A stretch of DNA of 64,000 nt from Anabaena cylindrica PCC 7122 (GCF_000317695.1 NC_019771.1:558001-622000); one strand, 5' to 3'; counted from the first letter of the stretch, positions 1 through 9,016 are shown. Program-made: numbers and translations. The notes: generated from the sequence alone by a model not told the origin.

Positions 1-1353
1 CCCCAAACCAGCACGACGATGGAATTGTTACCAGTTAAAACTATTCCTAGTCACTTTAGCCAAGTTTACGAAGCCAGTGAAGAAGATTTTCGGAAGGTGT
101 TTGGTTGGGAAGATGATCCCCACAGAAAGAACTTTTCTATCGGTAAACCTTTAGATATGGATGTGCCGATTTGTATTGACTTAAATCGGTTTGTGGAACG
201 GAGTAACGGCGTTTTTGGTAAATCTGGAACCGGTAAATCCTTCCTGACACGGTTACTTTTAGCAGGTGTCATTCGCAAAAATGCTGCTGTTAACTTAATC
301 TTTGATATGCACTCAGAATATGGCTGGGAAGCAGTAGCTGAAGGCAAAGAAGTTAACACAGTCAAAGGTTTAAAACAATTATTTCCCGGTAAAGTTGAAG
401 TTTATACCCTTGACCCCGAATCAACCAAGCGCAGGGGTGTACGAGACGCGCAAGAACTGTTTCTTAGCTATGAACAAATTGAAGTAGAAGATATTAAATT
501 ATGTGGCAGAGATTTAGGACTCTCAGATGCAGCTTTAGATAATGCCAATATCTTATTTAACGAGTTGGGTAAATCTTGGATTCCCCAATTATTCAATATG
601 ACTGGTGAAGATATTAAGATTTTTTGTGATGACAAGCCAGGCCACCCAGGCTCTATCACTTCATTACAGCGTAAATTATTACGCTTAGATAGTTTAAAAT
701 ATATGCGGGCTGTTTGTCCCCAAAATTATATCAGTAAAATTTTACAATCTCTCGAAGCTGGGAAAAATGTTGTGGTAGAATTTGGTTCCCAGTCAAATAT
801 GCTTTCCTATATGTTGGTGACAAATATGATCACCAGACGCATTCATGAACATTATGTCAAAAGAGCAGATAAGTTTCTGCAAAGTAAAAATCCCTTAGAT
901 CGGCCAATGCCATTAATGATTACAATTGAGGAAGCGCACCGCTTTCTTGACCCAGGAGTAGTACAAAGTACAATTTTTGGAACTATAGCTAGAGAACTGC
1001 GGAAATATTTCGTAACACTTTTGGTAGTTGATCAACGCCCGTCGGGGATAGATAATGAAGTCATGTCCCAAATCGGTACTCGCATCACTGCTTTGCTTAA
1101 TGACGAAAAAGATATTGATGCCATTTTTACAGGTGTATCTGGTGCTGGAGCTTTGCGATCAGTATTAGCAAAGTTAGATTCTAAGCAACAAGCCCTCATT
1201 TTGGGTCATGCCGTGCCTATGCCGGTGGTTGTGCGTACACGTCCTTATGATTCCGCTTTCTACGCCGAAATTGGCGACCAAATTTGGGAAGAGAAGTCAG
1301 ACGCAGAGGTTTTTGCAGCCGCAGAACTAGCTAAAGCTGACTTAGGTTTTTAA
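1..1353 (+). CDS. HerA/DUF87-family ATPase, 5' end outside the window
   Basis: P-loop ATPase of the HerA/FtsK superfamily, a family of hexameric DNA-translocating motors that often work with NurA nuclease. Numbering from the ATG at 19, Walker A (GKSGTGKS) lies near residue 68, a Walker B-like segment (LMITIEEAH) near 300, and the typical DQRPSGID and late arginine segments follow. The frame stays open to base 1, and cyanobacterial members usually carry an N-terminal beta-barrel (HAS) domain of over 100 residues that is absent here. The true start is therefore probably left of the window. No nurA is visible. The family call is firm; the role in repair or replication is inferred. Confidence 0.8.
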   Translation, partial: PQTSTTMELLPVKTIPSHFSQVYEASEEDFRKVFGWEDDPHRKNFSIGKPLDMDVPICIDLNRFVERSNGVFGKSGTGKSFLTRLLLAGVIRKNAAVNLIFDMHSEYGWEAVAEGKEVNTVKGLKQLFPGKVEVYTLDPESTKRRGVRDAQELFLSYEQIEVEDIKLCGRDLGLSDAALDNANILFNELGKSWIPQLFNMTGEDIKIFCDDKPGHPGSITSLQRKLLRLDSLKYMRAVCPQNYISKILQSLEAGKNVVVEFGSQSNMLSYMLVTNMITRRIHEHYVKRADKFLQSKNPLDRPMPLMITIEEAHRFLDPGVVQSTIFGTIARELRKYFVTLLVVDQRPSGIDNEVMSQIGTRITALLNDEKDIDAIFTGVSGAGALRSVLAKLDSKQQALILGHAVPMPVVVRTRPYDSAFYAEIGDQIWEEKSDAEVFAAAELAKADLGF

Positions 1354-1890
1354 CCATTTGCAACAAATCTACCAATTACTCAGGACTCAAAACTCATTAC
1401 TATTTCGTGACATCCCTCCATTAGAGCAGCTTCATAAGTTCGGTTATCCGGCTACTTGCAAGCAACAGAAGAGGGGTTTTTAACGTCACTATAGATATAG
1501 TCAGCGTTTTTCAGGGACTTCCTAAGAAACTTTAGCAGCTAGGCTATTTTACTTTAATAATCGAGAGCTTTAATCTGCTGCTATTTACTATCCACCAGAT
1601 TTGCCTTAACATAAAAGTAGAACTCATACTGACTTCGTGTTTTAGGTTACGGACAGTGACTAAAAGGAAAGAGGAATTCTTGAAAACAACTCAGTATGGT
1701 GCGAAAGAGTTTCCATAATTAAGGGAGGGCAGAGGAACTCATTCCCAGACGGCACCGTCCTAAAAAAGACTATATAAGTTAATCGTTTATGGTAGCGCAC
1801 AAATGTTCAGTGATGTGTGTACCATATTTCTCAATCCACCCTAATTGAGAAAATACCTATTTTGTTTAGGGAGTAGAGGACAACGCACCA
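1354..1890 (+). promoter_or_regulatory. Long leader/promoter region upstream of the sigma factor gene
   Basis: This 537-base non-coding stretch separates the HerA-like gene from the sigma factor. It contains a possible 12-residue leader ORF at 1680-1718 (TTG start, TAA stop) preceded by an unusually purine-rich ribosome site (aaggaaagagg, 1664-1674), and a short palindrome GACGG-CA-CCGTC at 1749-1760. A purine-rich site (gggagtagagga) sits just before the sigma factor ATG. No promoter boxes are assigned with confidence. Long leaders are common for group 2 sigma factor genes of Nostocales, so attenuation or a small RNA is possible but unproven. Confidence 0.35.
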
Positions 1891-2874
1891 ATGCCTACTG
1901 TTAAAACCCAAAATGAAAACCTTAGCACCAAATTCACGGCTGATATGGTGAGAACCTATCTGCGGGAGATTGGTCGTGTGCCACTGCTAACCCGTGAACA
2001 AGAGATTGTATACGGGAAGCAAGTGCAGCAAATGATGACTTTGCTGGACGCTAAAGAAGCTTTATCCAAAAAACTAGGCCATGAACCTAGTTTAACAGAG
2101 TGGGCTACTCATGTTAACCAATCTGAAAACGAAGTTACGCAGACGGTAACGCAAGGCAAGCGAGCCAAGCAAAAAATGATTGAAGCCAATTTGCGTTTGG
2201 TTGTAGCTATTGCGAAAAAGTATCAGAAGCGAAATATGGAATTTCTGGATTTAATCCAGGAAGGGACTTTGGGACTAGAGAGAGGAGTAGAGAAATTTGA
2301 TCCTATGAGGGGTTATAAATTCTCGACTTATGCTTACTGGTGGATTCGCCAAGCAATTACGAGAGCGATCGCCCAACAAGGTCGAACAATCCGCTTACCT
2401 ATCCATATTACCGAAAAGTTGAACAAAATTAAAAAAGTGCAACGGGAATTGGCACAAAAGTTGGGAAGATCCCCAACACCTACAGAAATAGCCAAAGAAC
2501 TGGAATTAGAACCTGCTCAAATTCGTGAGTATCTGAACATGGCACGTCAACCAGTTTCTTTAGATGTACGAGTTGGTGATAACCAAGATACCGAACTGCA
2601 AGAAATGCTGGAAGATGATGGGCCATCACCAGAATATTACACCACTCAGGAATTCTTGCGCCAAGACCTAAATAACCTCTTAGCAGAACTAACACCCCAA
2701 CAGCGAGAAGTTGTGGCGCTGCGCTTTGGTTTAGAAGACGGTAATGAATTATCTTTAGCAAAAGTTGGTGAACGGTTGAACCTCAGCCGCGAACGTGTCC
2801 GTCAATTAGAGCATCAAGCTCTTGCACATTTACGTCGCCGTCGAGCCAATGTTAAAGAATACGTTGCCAGCTAA
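1891..2874 (+). CDS. sigB: Group 2 RNA polymerase sigma factor (SigB-type)
   Basis: Sigma-70 family factor of 327 residues, the usual size of non-essential group 2 factors that redirect RNA polymerase under stress or nutrient change. Region 1.2 (DMVRTYLREIGRVPLLTREQE) lies near residue 19. Region 2, with its core-binding and -10-melting helices (ANLRLVVAIAKKYQ, FSTYAYWWIRQAITRAI), spans about 100-170. Region 3 spans about 170-250, and region 4, with the -35 helix-turn-helix (LSLAKVGERLNLSRERVRQLE), is at the C-terminus. The long region 1.1 of the principal SigA is missing. The gene stands alone and ends at a strong terminator. The SigB rather than SigC/D/E assignment rests on overall resemblance and is less certain than the class. 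Confidence 0.85.
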   Translation: MPTVKTQNENLSTKFTADMVRTYLREIGRVPLLTREQEIVYGKQVQQMMTLLDAKEALSKKLGHEPSLTEWATHVNQSENEVTQTVTQGKRAKQKMIEANLRLVVAIAKKYQKRNMEFLDLIQEGTLGLERGVEKFDPMRGYKFSTYAYWWIRQAITRAIAQQGRTIRLPIHITEKLNKIKKVQRELAQKLGRSPTPTEIAKELELEPAQIREYLNMARQPVSLDVRVGDNQDTELQEMLEDDGPSPEYYTTQEFLRQDLNNLLAELTPQQREVVALRFGLEDGNELSLAKVGERLNLSRERVRQLEHQALAHLRRRRANVKEYVAS

Positions 2875-2923
2875 AAGTCGAGACAAGCATCCGCTTGTTA
2901 ATAAAAATGACTTTTGGCTGTAC

Positions 2924-2952
2924 GCCTCCTGAATTCAGGGGGCTATTTTTTT
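2924..2952 (+). terminator. Rho-independent terminator after the sigma factor
   Basis: The near-perfect palindrome GCCTCCTGAATTCAGGGGGC (2924-2943) is followed by TATTTTTTT. It lies 50 bases past the sigma factor stop codon. A smaller hairpin (ACAAGC-ATCC-GCTTGT, 2883-2898) precedes it. Confidence 0.85.
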
Positions 2953-3013
2953 GCGTGTAATAAGCTGAACATCCTCTCATTTGCATATAATCCATCATTC
3001 ATTTAATGTAACT

Positions 3014-3160
3014 CTTGTGGGGTGGGCATCTTGCCCGCCCTTGATGTGCAGAATAACAACTTACCAGTTACTAAGATCATTGTGTAGAATAAGCTGTTAA
3101 GCACCTAAGTTTGATAATCTTAAAATTGTTAAATCTTGTGGGGTGGGCATCTTGCCCGCC
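3014..3160. repeat. Two copies of a dispersed palindromic repeat (CTTGTGGGG-TGGGCATCTTG type)
   Basis: Near-identical copies occur at 3014-3040 and 3135-3160 in the gap before the CHAT gene. Each has the core GGGTGGGCATCTTGCCCGCC, whose GGGC-ATCTT-GCCC centre can form a hairpin. Related copies occur at 4143-4207 (inside the next gene), 44290-44352 and 60592-60621. The second copy would be translated if the CHAT gene started at the first in-frame ATG (3111), an argument against that start. Confidence 0.75.
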
Positions 3161-3233
3161 AGCCTTATACAAATTAAATGCACAACAGCTTATAACAGTA
3201 TATACTTGCTTTTTAATTGGGGAGTATGATTCT

Positions 3234-6200
3234 GTGCCAGTGATTACCATTCGGGAACAACAGCAAACGGCAACAGGGTTTGCAGCAAGTCTCAGTTTTG
3301 GTGATGGTGAATATAACATTACGATTACTGACCCCTTCACTCCCCAGGAAGAACGGGAATTAGAATGGTATTTTGAAGAGTGGCTGGTTTATCCCATTGT
3401 GGATACAGTCAAAGCCGAAAGAGCAAAAAATAGCGTTAAAACATACGGTGAAAAGCTGTTTGATCAAGTTTTTCAGGATAAGAAAGCTTACAGCAAATAT
3501 GAACAACTTAAAAATAATCTCAGTCAAGTACAAATAGAAATAGTTAGTAAAACGCCGGAATTTCAAGCCCTGCATTGGGAAGCATTGCAAGACCCCGATT
3601 TTCCTCGACCTTTAGCGGTAGATTGTGTAATGCTGCGGAAAAGCGTTAACTCTGCTGTCGGTTCTGTAAATTTGCCAACTTCTCCAGTGATTAATTTACT
3701 GGTAGTTGTAGCGCGTCCTGATGAAGAAAAGGATGTGGGTTATCGGACTATTTCTCGACCTCTGTTGGAGTTGATCGAAAATGGTCAATTACGGGTAAAT
3801 ATAGAGTTGCTGCGTCCGGGAACATATCAGGCATTATCCCAGCATTTGGAAGCCAAGGGCGCGAATTTTTATCACATCATTCATTTGGATATGCACGGGG
3901 CGTTATTGACTCATGAACAGGTGCAAAAACCCAGTGCAGTTAATCGTTATTTATTCAAAGGACGTTATGGAAGGGATGACTTGCAGCTTTTTGAGGGTGT
4001 GAAAGCGTTTTTGGCGTTTGAGGGGGAGAATCAGGGGAAAGTTGATTTGGTGGAAGCGTCGGAATTAGCCGCTTTGCTGACGGGTAAGGGTATTCCTGTG
4101 TGTATTCTCAATGCTTGTCAGTCGGGTAAACAAGTTAAAACTCTTGTGGGACAGGCTTCTAGTCTGTCATTAAATCAGGAGGTCGGGCAAGATGCCCAAC
4201 CCACAAGAGAAGGCAATGCAGAAGCAACAAGAGAGAGAGAGGTCAGAGAAACCAGTTTAGGTAGTCGGTTGATGAGTGCGGGAATGCAGATGGTGGTAGC
4301 AATGGGTTATTCTGTCACCGTGACTGCGGCTAAGTTGATGATGGAACATTTATATAAACATTTGTTTGCTGATAAACCTATCACGGAAGCTATTAGATTA
4401 AGTCGGCGAGAATTGTTTAATGATAAGGAACGGAAAGCCTATTTTAATAAATTGATTAAATTAGAAGATTGGTTATTACCTGTGGTTTATTATAACCAGT
4501 CGGTGAATTTTAATTTACGTCAGTTTACTCCAGAAGAAGAAGAGAAATATTTTGAAACTGTTGGTAGTGAATATCGCTTTCCTTTACCGACATATGGCTT
4601 TGTGGGGCGAGATTTGGAAATTCTCAAAATTGAGAAGGCGTTGTTAAAACACAATGTTTTATTGTTACAAGGAATGGGAGGAACAGGAAAAACCACTCTG
4701 TTAAATTATCTGCGGGAATGGTGGCAGAAAACTAACTTTGTTAAAAATACCTTTTATTTTGGCTACGATGAAAAAGCCTGGACACTCGACCAAATTTTAT
4801 TTTTCATTGGACAACAGATATATAAAAAGTTTGAATTTGCTAGTTTTCAAGCAATGAGTCAAAGGGCGCAAATAGAGAAATTAGTCGCCAAATTGCGGGC
4901 TGAAAAATATGCTGTGATTTTAGATAATTTGGAATCAGTTACAGGACAACAATTAGCGATACAAAATACTTTACCAGAAACAGAACGGAATCAAATCCGC
5001 GATTTTATTGGGCGGTTGGTTGGTGGTCAAACTTTGGTAGTTTTGGGTTCACGCAGTCGGGAAGAATGGTTACAGCAGCAAACTTTTAAATTCAATCTTT
5101 ATGAATTGCAAGGATTAGATCAGGAAGCACGAACGGAGTTAGCTGAGAAGATTTTAGAAATAAATTTACCTACACACAAAATTGAGAAAATTCGCCAAGA
5201 TGGGGATTTTCAGAAGTTAATGAAGTTGTTGGCTGGTTATCCCTTAGCGATGGAAGTTGTGTTAGCGAATTTGCAAAAGCAAACACCACAGGAAATTTTA
5301 CAGGGTTTGCAAGCAGCAGATGTAAATTTAGATGTTGCTAGTGAGGATAAAACTAGGAGTATTTTAAAATGTGTGGAATATTCTCACAGTAATTTATCAC
5401 CAGAAGCGCAAAAATTACTGATTTGTTTAGCCCCTTTTAGTGGGTTTATTTATCGTGCTGTTATTCCTAATTATATCAATGAGTTACAGAAATTAGAACC
5501 TTTTCAAAATTATCAACTTGATAAACTTGATGATGCTATTCAAGAGGCAATTAACTGGGGTTTATTATCCCCAATGGATAAGGATTCACCCTTGTTAACA
5601 ATTCAGCCTGTATTTCCCTACTTTTTGAAGACTAAATTAGTAACTGTTGACCATGCAACTTGTGAAGCATTGCAAACAGGATTTAAAAACCATTATTTAG
5701 TTTTGGCAGGTTCTTTTCGTCAGTTAATGGCATCTAAAGATGCCCAAGAGCGACAATTGGGGATATTTTTCTGTAAGCTAGAATATGAAAATCTATATAA
5801 TGGTTTGCAAATTTGTTTAGAAAAGCAAGAAACTATTAGTATATTTTTATGTTTATTTGATTATTTCTCTTTAAATCATGACTTTCAAAGTGGACTGAAA
5901 TTATCAGAATTTGTATGCCAAGCCCAAGAATCTTATCCATCCGAAATTTGCACTGGAGAAATAGGTTGGGAAATAATGATGGTACTTGATAGATTAGCTA
6001 ACTGCTATTTCCAGATAAAAAATTATCAGAAAGCAAAAGTTTCTTATCAGAGAATTGTGGAGTTAACACAACAACTCAGTGGCATATCAGAAAAGCAATA
6101 TCAATTAGCACTTGCTAACACATACCACCAGTTGGGATATATTGCCCAAGAATTAAGGGATTTTCCAGATGCACGGTGCTATTATCAGCAATCCTTAGAA

Positions 6201-6776
6201 ATCTATCTCAAATTTGGCTATGATTATGACCCTACAAACACTTATCACCAGAATCTAGCTAACACATACCACCAGATGGGAATGGTTGCCCAAGAACTGA
6301 AGGAATTTGAAAATGCACAGCAAAATTATCAACTAGCTTTAAATATACGTCTTAAATATAGATTGCGGTATGAGCAAGCCAAAACTTATCACCAGTTAGG
6401 ATTGGTAGCTCTAGAATTAGAAGAATTTGAAACTGCACGACACAATTATCAACTAGCTTTAGAAATATGGAGCGAATTTAAATCTTACTATGAGGAAGCT
6501 AAAACTTCCCACGAATTGGGAATATTTTCAGCTAAATTAGGAGAATTTTCCGAAGCAAGAAAACATTATCAAAAAGCTTTGGCAATAAAAATTGAATATA
6601 ATTATTACTATGAACAAGCTGGAACTTATGGACAATTAGGTTTGCTTGCTGCATCGCAGGAAAATTATACAGAAGCGAGGGTAAATTTACAAAAAGCTTT
6701 AGGTATATATGTTGAATATAAAGATGAATATAGGGCGAATATTACGAGGGAGATTTTAGAGAGATTACCAGAGTGA
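3234..6776 (+). CDS. CHAT protease - STAND ATPase - TPR multidomain protein
   Basis: Large signalling or defence-type protein of about 1180 residues. The N-terminal CHAT (caspase-like) protease shows the catalytic His in DMHG (about residue 221) and Cys in ILNACQSG (about 295). A STAND-type NTPase follows, with Walker A GMGGTGKTT at 480-488 and Walker B VILDN near 564. Residues about 915-1170 form TPR repeats with recurring TYHQLG and Y..AL.I motifs. The GTG at 3234 is chosen over the ATG at 3111 because ggggag sits nine bases upstream and the earlier segment is repeat-derived. A palindromic repeat at 4143-4207 is read in frame within the CHAT domain. In known families TPRs sense a signal, the ATPase oligomerises and the protease is released; that mechanism is inferred here. 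No partner gene is adjacent. Confidence 0.8.
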   Translation: MPVITIREQQQTATGFAASLSFGDGEYNITITDPFTPQEERELEWYFEEWLVYPIVDTVKAERAKNSVKTYGEKLFDQVFQDKKAYSKYEQLKNNLSQVQIEIVSKTPEFQALHWEALQDPDFPRPLAVDCVMLRKSVNSAVGSVNLPTSPVINLLVVVARPDEEKDVGYRTISRPLLELIENGQLRVNIELLRPGTYQALSQHLEAKGANFYHIIHLDMHGALLTHEQVQKPSAVNRYLFKGRYGRDDLQLFEGVKAFLAFEGENQGKVDLVEASELAALLTGKGIPVCILNACQSGKQVKTLVGQASSLSLNQEVGQDAQPTREGNAEATREREVRETSLGSRLMSAGMQMVVAMGYSVTVTAAKLMMEHLYKHLFADKPITEAIRLSRRELFNDKERKAYFNKLIKLEDWLLPVVYYNQSVNFNLRQFTPEEEEKYFETVGSEYRFPLPTYGFVGRDLEILKIEKALLKHNVLLLQGMGGTGKTTLLNYLREWWQKTNFVKNTFYFGYDEKAWTLDQILFFIGQQIYKKFEFASFQAMSQRAQIEKLVAKLRAEKYAVILDNLESVTGQQLAIQNTLPETERNQIRDFIGRLVGGQTLVVLGSRSREEWLQQQTFKFNLYELQGLDQEARTELAEKILEINLPTHKIEKIRQDGDFQKLMKLLAGYPLAMEVVLANLQKQTPQEILQGLQAADVNLDVASEDKTRSILKCVEYSHSNLSPEAQKLLICLAPFSGFIYRAVIPNYINELQKLEPFQNYQLDKLDDAIQEAINWGLLSPMDKDSPLLTIQPVFPYFLKTKLVTVDHATCEALQTGFKNHYLVLAGSFRQLMASKDAQERQLGIFFCKLEYENLYNGLQICLEKQETISIFLCLFDYFSLNHDFQSGLKLSEFVCQAQESYPSEICTGEIGWEIMMVLDRLANCYFQIKNYQKAKVSYQRIVELTQQLSGISEKQYQLALANTYHQLGYIAQELRDFPDARCYYQQSLEIYLKFGYDYDPTNTYHQNLANTYHQMGMVAQELKEFENAQQNYQLALNIRLKYRLRYEQAKTYHQLGLVALELEEFETARHNYQLALEIWSEFKSYYEEAKTSHELGIFSAKLGEFSEARKHYQKALAIKIEYNYYYEQAGTYGQLGLLAASQENYTEARVNLQKALGIYVEYKDEYRANITREILERLPE
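4143..4207. repeat. Palindromic repeat inserted in frame in the CHAT domain
   Basis: The 65-base segment has perfect inverted ends (CTTGTGGG and CCCACAAG) and belongs to the family seen at 3014, 3135, 44290 and 60592. It encodes about 22 residues (roughly 304-325) just after the catalytic Cys, and the ORF continues on both sides. Confidence 0.75.
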
Positions 6777-6813
6777 TAAAATAAATACGGTTGTTTTGTT
6801 TGCTTTCACAACC

Positions 6814-6937
6814 GCCCTGAACTAAAGTTCCGGGCTAATAGCACAAGTACGTTAAAACGCACTACTTTTATAATCAATCAATTCTGAATAGTCAGTTTTA
6901 ACCGACTTTAGCTATCAGACAGGGAATTTATTCCCTG
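6814..6937. repeat. Two small palindromes downstream of the CHAT gene
   Basis: GCCCTGAACT-AA-AGTTCCGGGC at 6814-6835 and CAGGGAATTT-ATTCCCTG around 6920-6937 can form hairpins. They lie between the convergent CHAT and toxin genes and may end transcription, but neither has a clean T tract. Confidence 0.45.
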
Positions 6938-7036
6938 GCTTAAAGGTTCATAAATACTTTCTCGACTGATTGCTTCATCAGAAAAGGTTAGCATTTGTTT
7001 TGTCTAATAAGATTTTGCCTAAAACTATCTCTATAT

Positions 7037-7333
7037 CTACTCTGCTTCTAAATTTGGCGTGATTTGCTGTGAACCGTGAATAACAGCCAGCACTTCTATT
7101 TCCTCAGATTTGATGTAGTAAATTATTCGATATGCACCTTCAATTACTTCACGGATTTCCTGAGTTGCAAACTCTGGTACAATCCGACCTGAAAACGGAA
7201 AATTAGCTATTTGTTCAGAACGCCTAGTTAATCTGTCAATTACTCTAGCTGCATATTGTGGAGAGTTTGGGGAAATATAAGTATAAATTGCCGAAAGATT
7301 TTCTACAGCTGTTTGTGTCCAATAAACTTTCAC
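7037..7333 (-). CDS. RelE/ParE-family toxin
   Basis: Small basic protein of 98 residues with the RelE/ParE plan: N-terminal KVYWTQTAVENLSAIYTYI, a central arginine-rich helix (RVIDRLTRRSEQI), FPFSGRIVPEF, and the diagnostic C-terminal strands YRIIYYI and VLAVIHGSQ. ParE members poison gyrase and RelE members cut ribosome-bound mRNA. The sequence does not show which applies, although the IHGS tail is typical of the ParE-like group. Its start overlaps the upstream gene by 4 bases (7330-7333), the usual antitoxin-toxin coupling. Confidence 0.8.
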   Translation of the reverse strand: MKVYWTQTAVENLSAIYTYISPNSPQYAARVIDRLTRRSEQIANFPFSGRIVPEFATQEIREVIEGAYRIIYYIKSEEIEVLAVIHGSQQITPNLEAE

Positions 7334-7518
7334 TCTGGTAATCCAAATTTAGCTCTAACTTCCTGTACAGAAATTAATCTACTAGCTTGACTGTCAGCAA
7401 GTCCAGCCTCAACTACTTGCCTAACATAAATCTCATACATCAAATCATCCCAAGTAAAATTATCAGGTAATCTGTCAATTAATTTTTGGGCTTCGGTTTT
7501 AATGTTTGATTTTTCCAT
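7330..7518 (-). CDS. Probable antitoxin of the RelE/ParE pair
   Basis: A 62-residue protein lying immediately upstream of, and overlapping by 4 bases, the RelE/ParE-like toxin. It contains the segment LIDRLPDNFTWDDLMYEIYV, found in short antitoxin-like partners of ParE toxins in cyanobacteria, and a C-terminal segment (VQEVRAKFGLP) likely to bind the toxin. No classical ribbon-helix-helix or AbrB motif is evident. The antitoxin role is inferred from position, size and coupling. Confidence 0.65.
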   Translation of the reverse strand: MEKSNIKTEAQKLIDRLPDNFTWDDLMYEIYVRQVVEAGLADSQASRLISVQEVRAKFGLPE

Positions 7519-7643
7519 ATTTTTAGCTCAAATCTAGCTCTTTGATTACATTGTAAGCTGAAAATCAAAATGCCACTTGAATTATATCATGAACCTAATA
7601 TAGCAGTTCTTGGTTGAGTGAAATACAAAAACCCCACCCCCAA

Positions 7644-7669
7644 CCCCCTCCCCGCAATCGAGGAGGGGG
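7644..7669. repeat. C-rich/G-rich hairpin repeat
   Basis: CCCCCTCCCC and GAGGAGGGGG arms separated by a short spacer form a strong hairpin just downstream of the Uma2 gene (minus strand). A relative lies at about 11169-11208, and a longer one at about 15395-15460. Confidence 0.6.
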
Positions 7670-7678
7670 CTTATGACG

Positions 7679-8365
7679 CTATAAACGCTGTAAAAATTCC
7701 CTGTGTTCTGGTGAATTTAATCCGGTTTGCAATACTTCTAAAACTTTAACCATATCACCTGCTAATAATGCAGTTACAGATAACCATAATCCGGGCATAA
7801 CTTGACTTTTAATAATTCCCTCTACATCAGGTTGCAGTAATATATATTCACTGTCATGTAACCCAAACCAATCTAATTTATTTTCTAAACTCTGCCAAAC
7901 AATATATTCTTGAATGCCGTTACGTTTATAGGCTTTCTTCTTATCATATAAATCATAAGCTGCACTGCTGGCGGCAATTTCCGCGACTAATTCCGGTGCG
8001 CCTTCAATATAATCATCATCGGTAATTCGAGATTTTCCACCCAAACTTTCATCAATTAATAAAACTCCATCTGGTTGGGGTTCGTTATCTTGATCTAATC
8101 TGATGGTGGGTTCTATTCCTAATTTAATTCCAGGGGTATAAATACGATAATTCCACAACCAACCGATTAAATTGCTATGGGGTTCTGCATGACGTTGAAA
8201 GCGTAAGGGTGAGGCCACGTAAACTACTCCTTCGATTAATTCAGCTTTTTTAATATCGAGACTTTCAGCATAACGACGTTCAAATTCATGGCGTGATAAG
8301 CGATCGCCATTTTCTAATGGTAGAATTTGAGGAGTTGGGTTAGTTTGTGGCCGCTGCATTACCAT
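7679..8365 (-). CDS. Uma2 family (DUF820) PD-(D/E)XK nuclease-like protein
   Basis: A 228-residue member of the Uma2/DUF820 family, which is greatly expanded in filamentous cyanobacteria and has a restriction-endonuclease-like fold. Visible landmarks are the N-terminal FERRYAESLDIKKAELIEGVVY, PQPDGVLLI (candidate catalytic Asp), PELVAEIAASSAAYDLYDKKKAY (acidic residue plus Lys helix) and IQEYIVW. The ATG at 8365 is preferred because GGAGG lies eight bases upstream. Cellular function is unknown for almost all members; proposals include mobile-element or DNA-damage nucleases. Confidence 0.8.
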   Translation of the reverse strand: MVMQRPQTNPTPQILPLENGDRLSRHEFERRYAESLDIKKAELIEGVVYVASPLRFQRHAEPHSNLIGWLWNYRIYTPGIKLGIEPTIRLDQDNEPQPDGVLLIDESLGGKSRITDDDYIEGAPELVAEIAASSAAYDLYDKKKAYKRNGIQEYIVWQSLENKLDWFGLHDSEYILLQPDVEGIIKSQVMPGLWLSVTALLAGDMVKVLEVLQTGLNSPEHREFLQRL

Positions 8366-8434
8366 TTGCTATACCTCCAAGAATTAATTTACACAATCAG
8401 CAGAGGACGGGAAAAACCGCCCGTATATAATCAA

Positions 8435-8546
8435 TTATGGTGTTGGGGATAAAGTTCCGCTACTAGTAGTCGGTGGTTCGGTGTAATCGCAAAAGATATT
8501 TACCCCTATTTTGAGGATATACAAAACTATAACGGTGGGAATAGCT
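8435..8546 (-). pseudogene. Duplicated 3' fragment of the gene at 9443-9892
   Basis: Bases 8451-8536 match 9459-9544 with one mismatch over 86 bases. The reverse strand still encodes TVIVLYILKIGVNIFCDYTE followed by PPTTSSGTL and a stop, the C-terminus of the membrane protein at 9443-9892. There is no upstream coding part. Similarity continues downstream (gacggg-aaaa motifs at 8407 and 9413). The two copies are direct repeats flanking the PIN/antitoxin pair. Confidence 0.8.
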
Positions 8547-8591
8547 CTATTTTATAATCTCTGTAAACATTTTGATCTAATTTCCTTTTTT

Positions 8592-9011
8592 TCAACTTGG
8601 ATCTTCTATAAAAATATCAAGCTGTTTTGCCGCATTAGCTAGTTTATCATCAGTGGTTGCTAATAATAGTCCTTCTCTGATTGCTAATTCTAAATAAGCC
8701 GCATCGTAAGCAGCAAGATTGTACTGTCTAGCTAAATTTAATGTATCATTAATACTTTCCGTAATCGGTTTAGCATCAATTAAAATAGGTAAACTTTGCA
8801 GCAGTTTAATCACCTGATCAGTTTTTTCTCTAGTATTACGATTTCTCCTTTCTGCTACCCACAAAACATTACTAATTTCTAGCCAGAAAAATGCAGGGAC
8901 TAGTGCCTGATTTTGTCGAATTATGATTTCATAAATTGCCTCAGCATAGATATTGTTTTCATCCTCCAGACACCAATTAATAGCCACAGAACAATCTAAA
9001 ACAAATAGCAT
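8592..9011 (-). CDS. PIN-domain toxin (VapC-like)
   Basis: A 139-residue PIN-domain ribonuclease with the expected acidic metal site: Asp6 (FVLDCSVA), Glu45 (WLEISNV), Asp103 (AYDAAYLELA) and Asp121/122 (ATTDDKL). VapC toxins cleave tRNA or rRNA when released from their antitoxin. The putative antitoxin gene ends 5 bases upstream, so the two are co-transcribed. The pair lies between two direct repeats of a neighbouring gene's end, suggesting acquisition by insertion or recombination. Confidence 0.85.
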   Translation of the reverse strand: MLFVLDCSVAINWCLEDENNIYAEAIYEIIIRQNQALVPAFFWLEISNVLWVAERRNRNTREKTDQVIKLLQSLPILIDAKPITESINDTLNLARQYNLAAYDAAYLELAIREGLLLATTDDKLANAAKQLDIFIEDPS

Positions 9012-9016
9012 TCAAA

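Noticed and set aside
1749..1760. GACGGCACCGTC palindrome as an attenuator
   Set aside because: Only a five-base stem and no following T tract.
3111..3233. ATG at 3111 as the start of the CHAT-STAND gene
   Set aside because: The extra 41 residues include a translated copy of the dispersed repeat (LVGWASCPP), and no ribosome site precedes it, while the GTG at 3234 has ggggag at good spacing.
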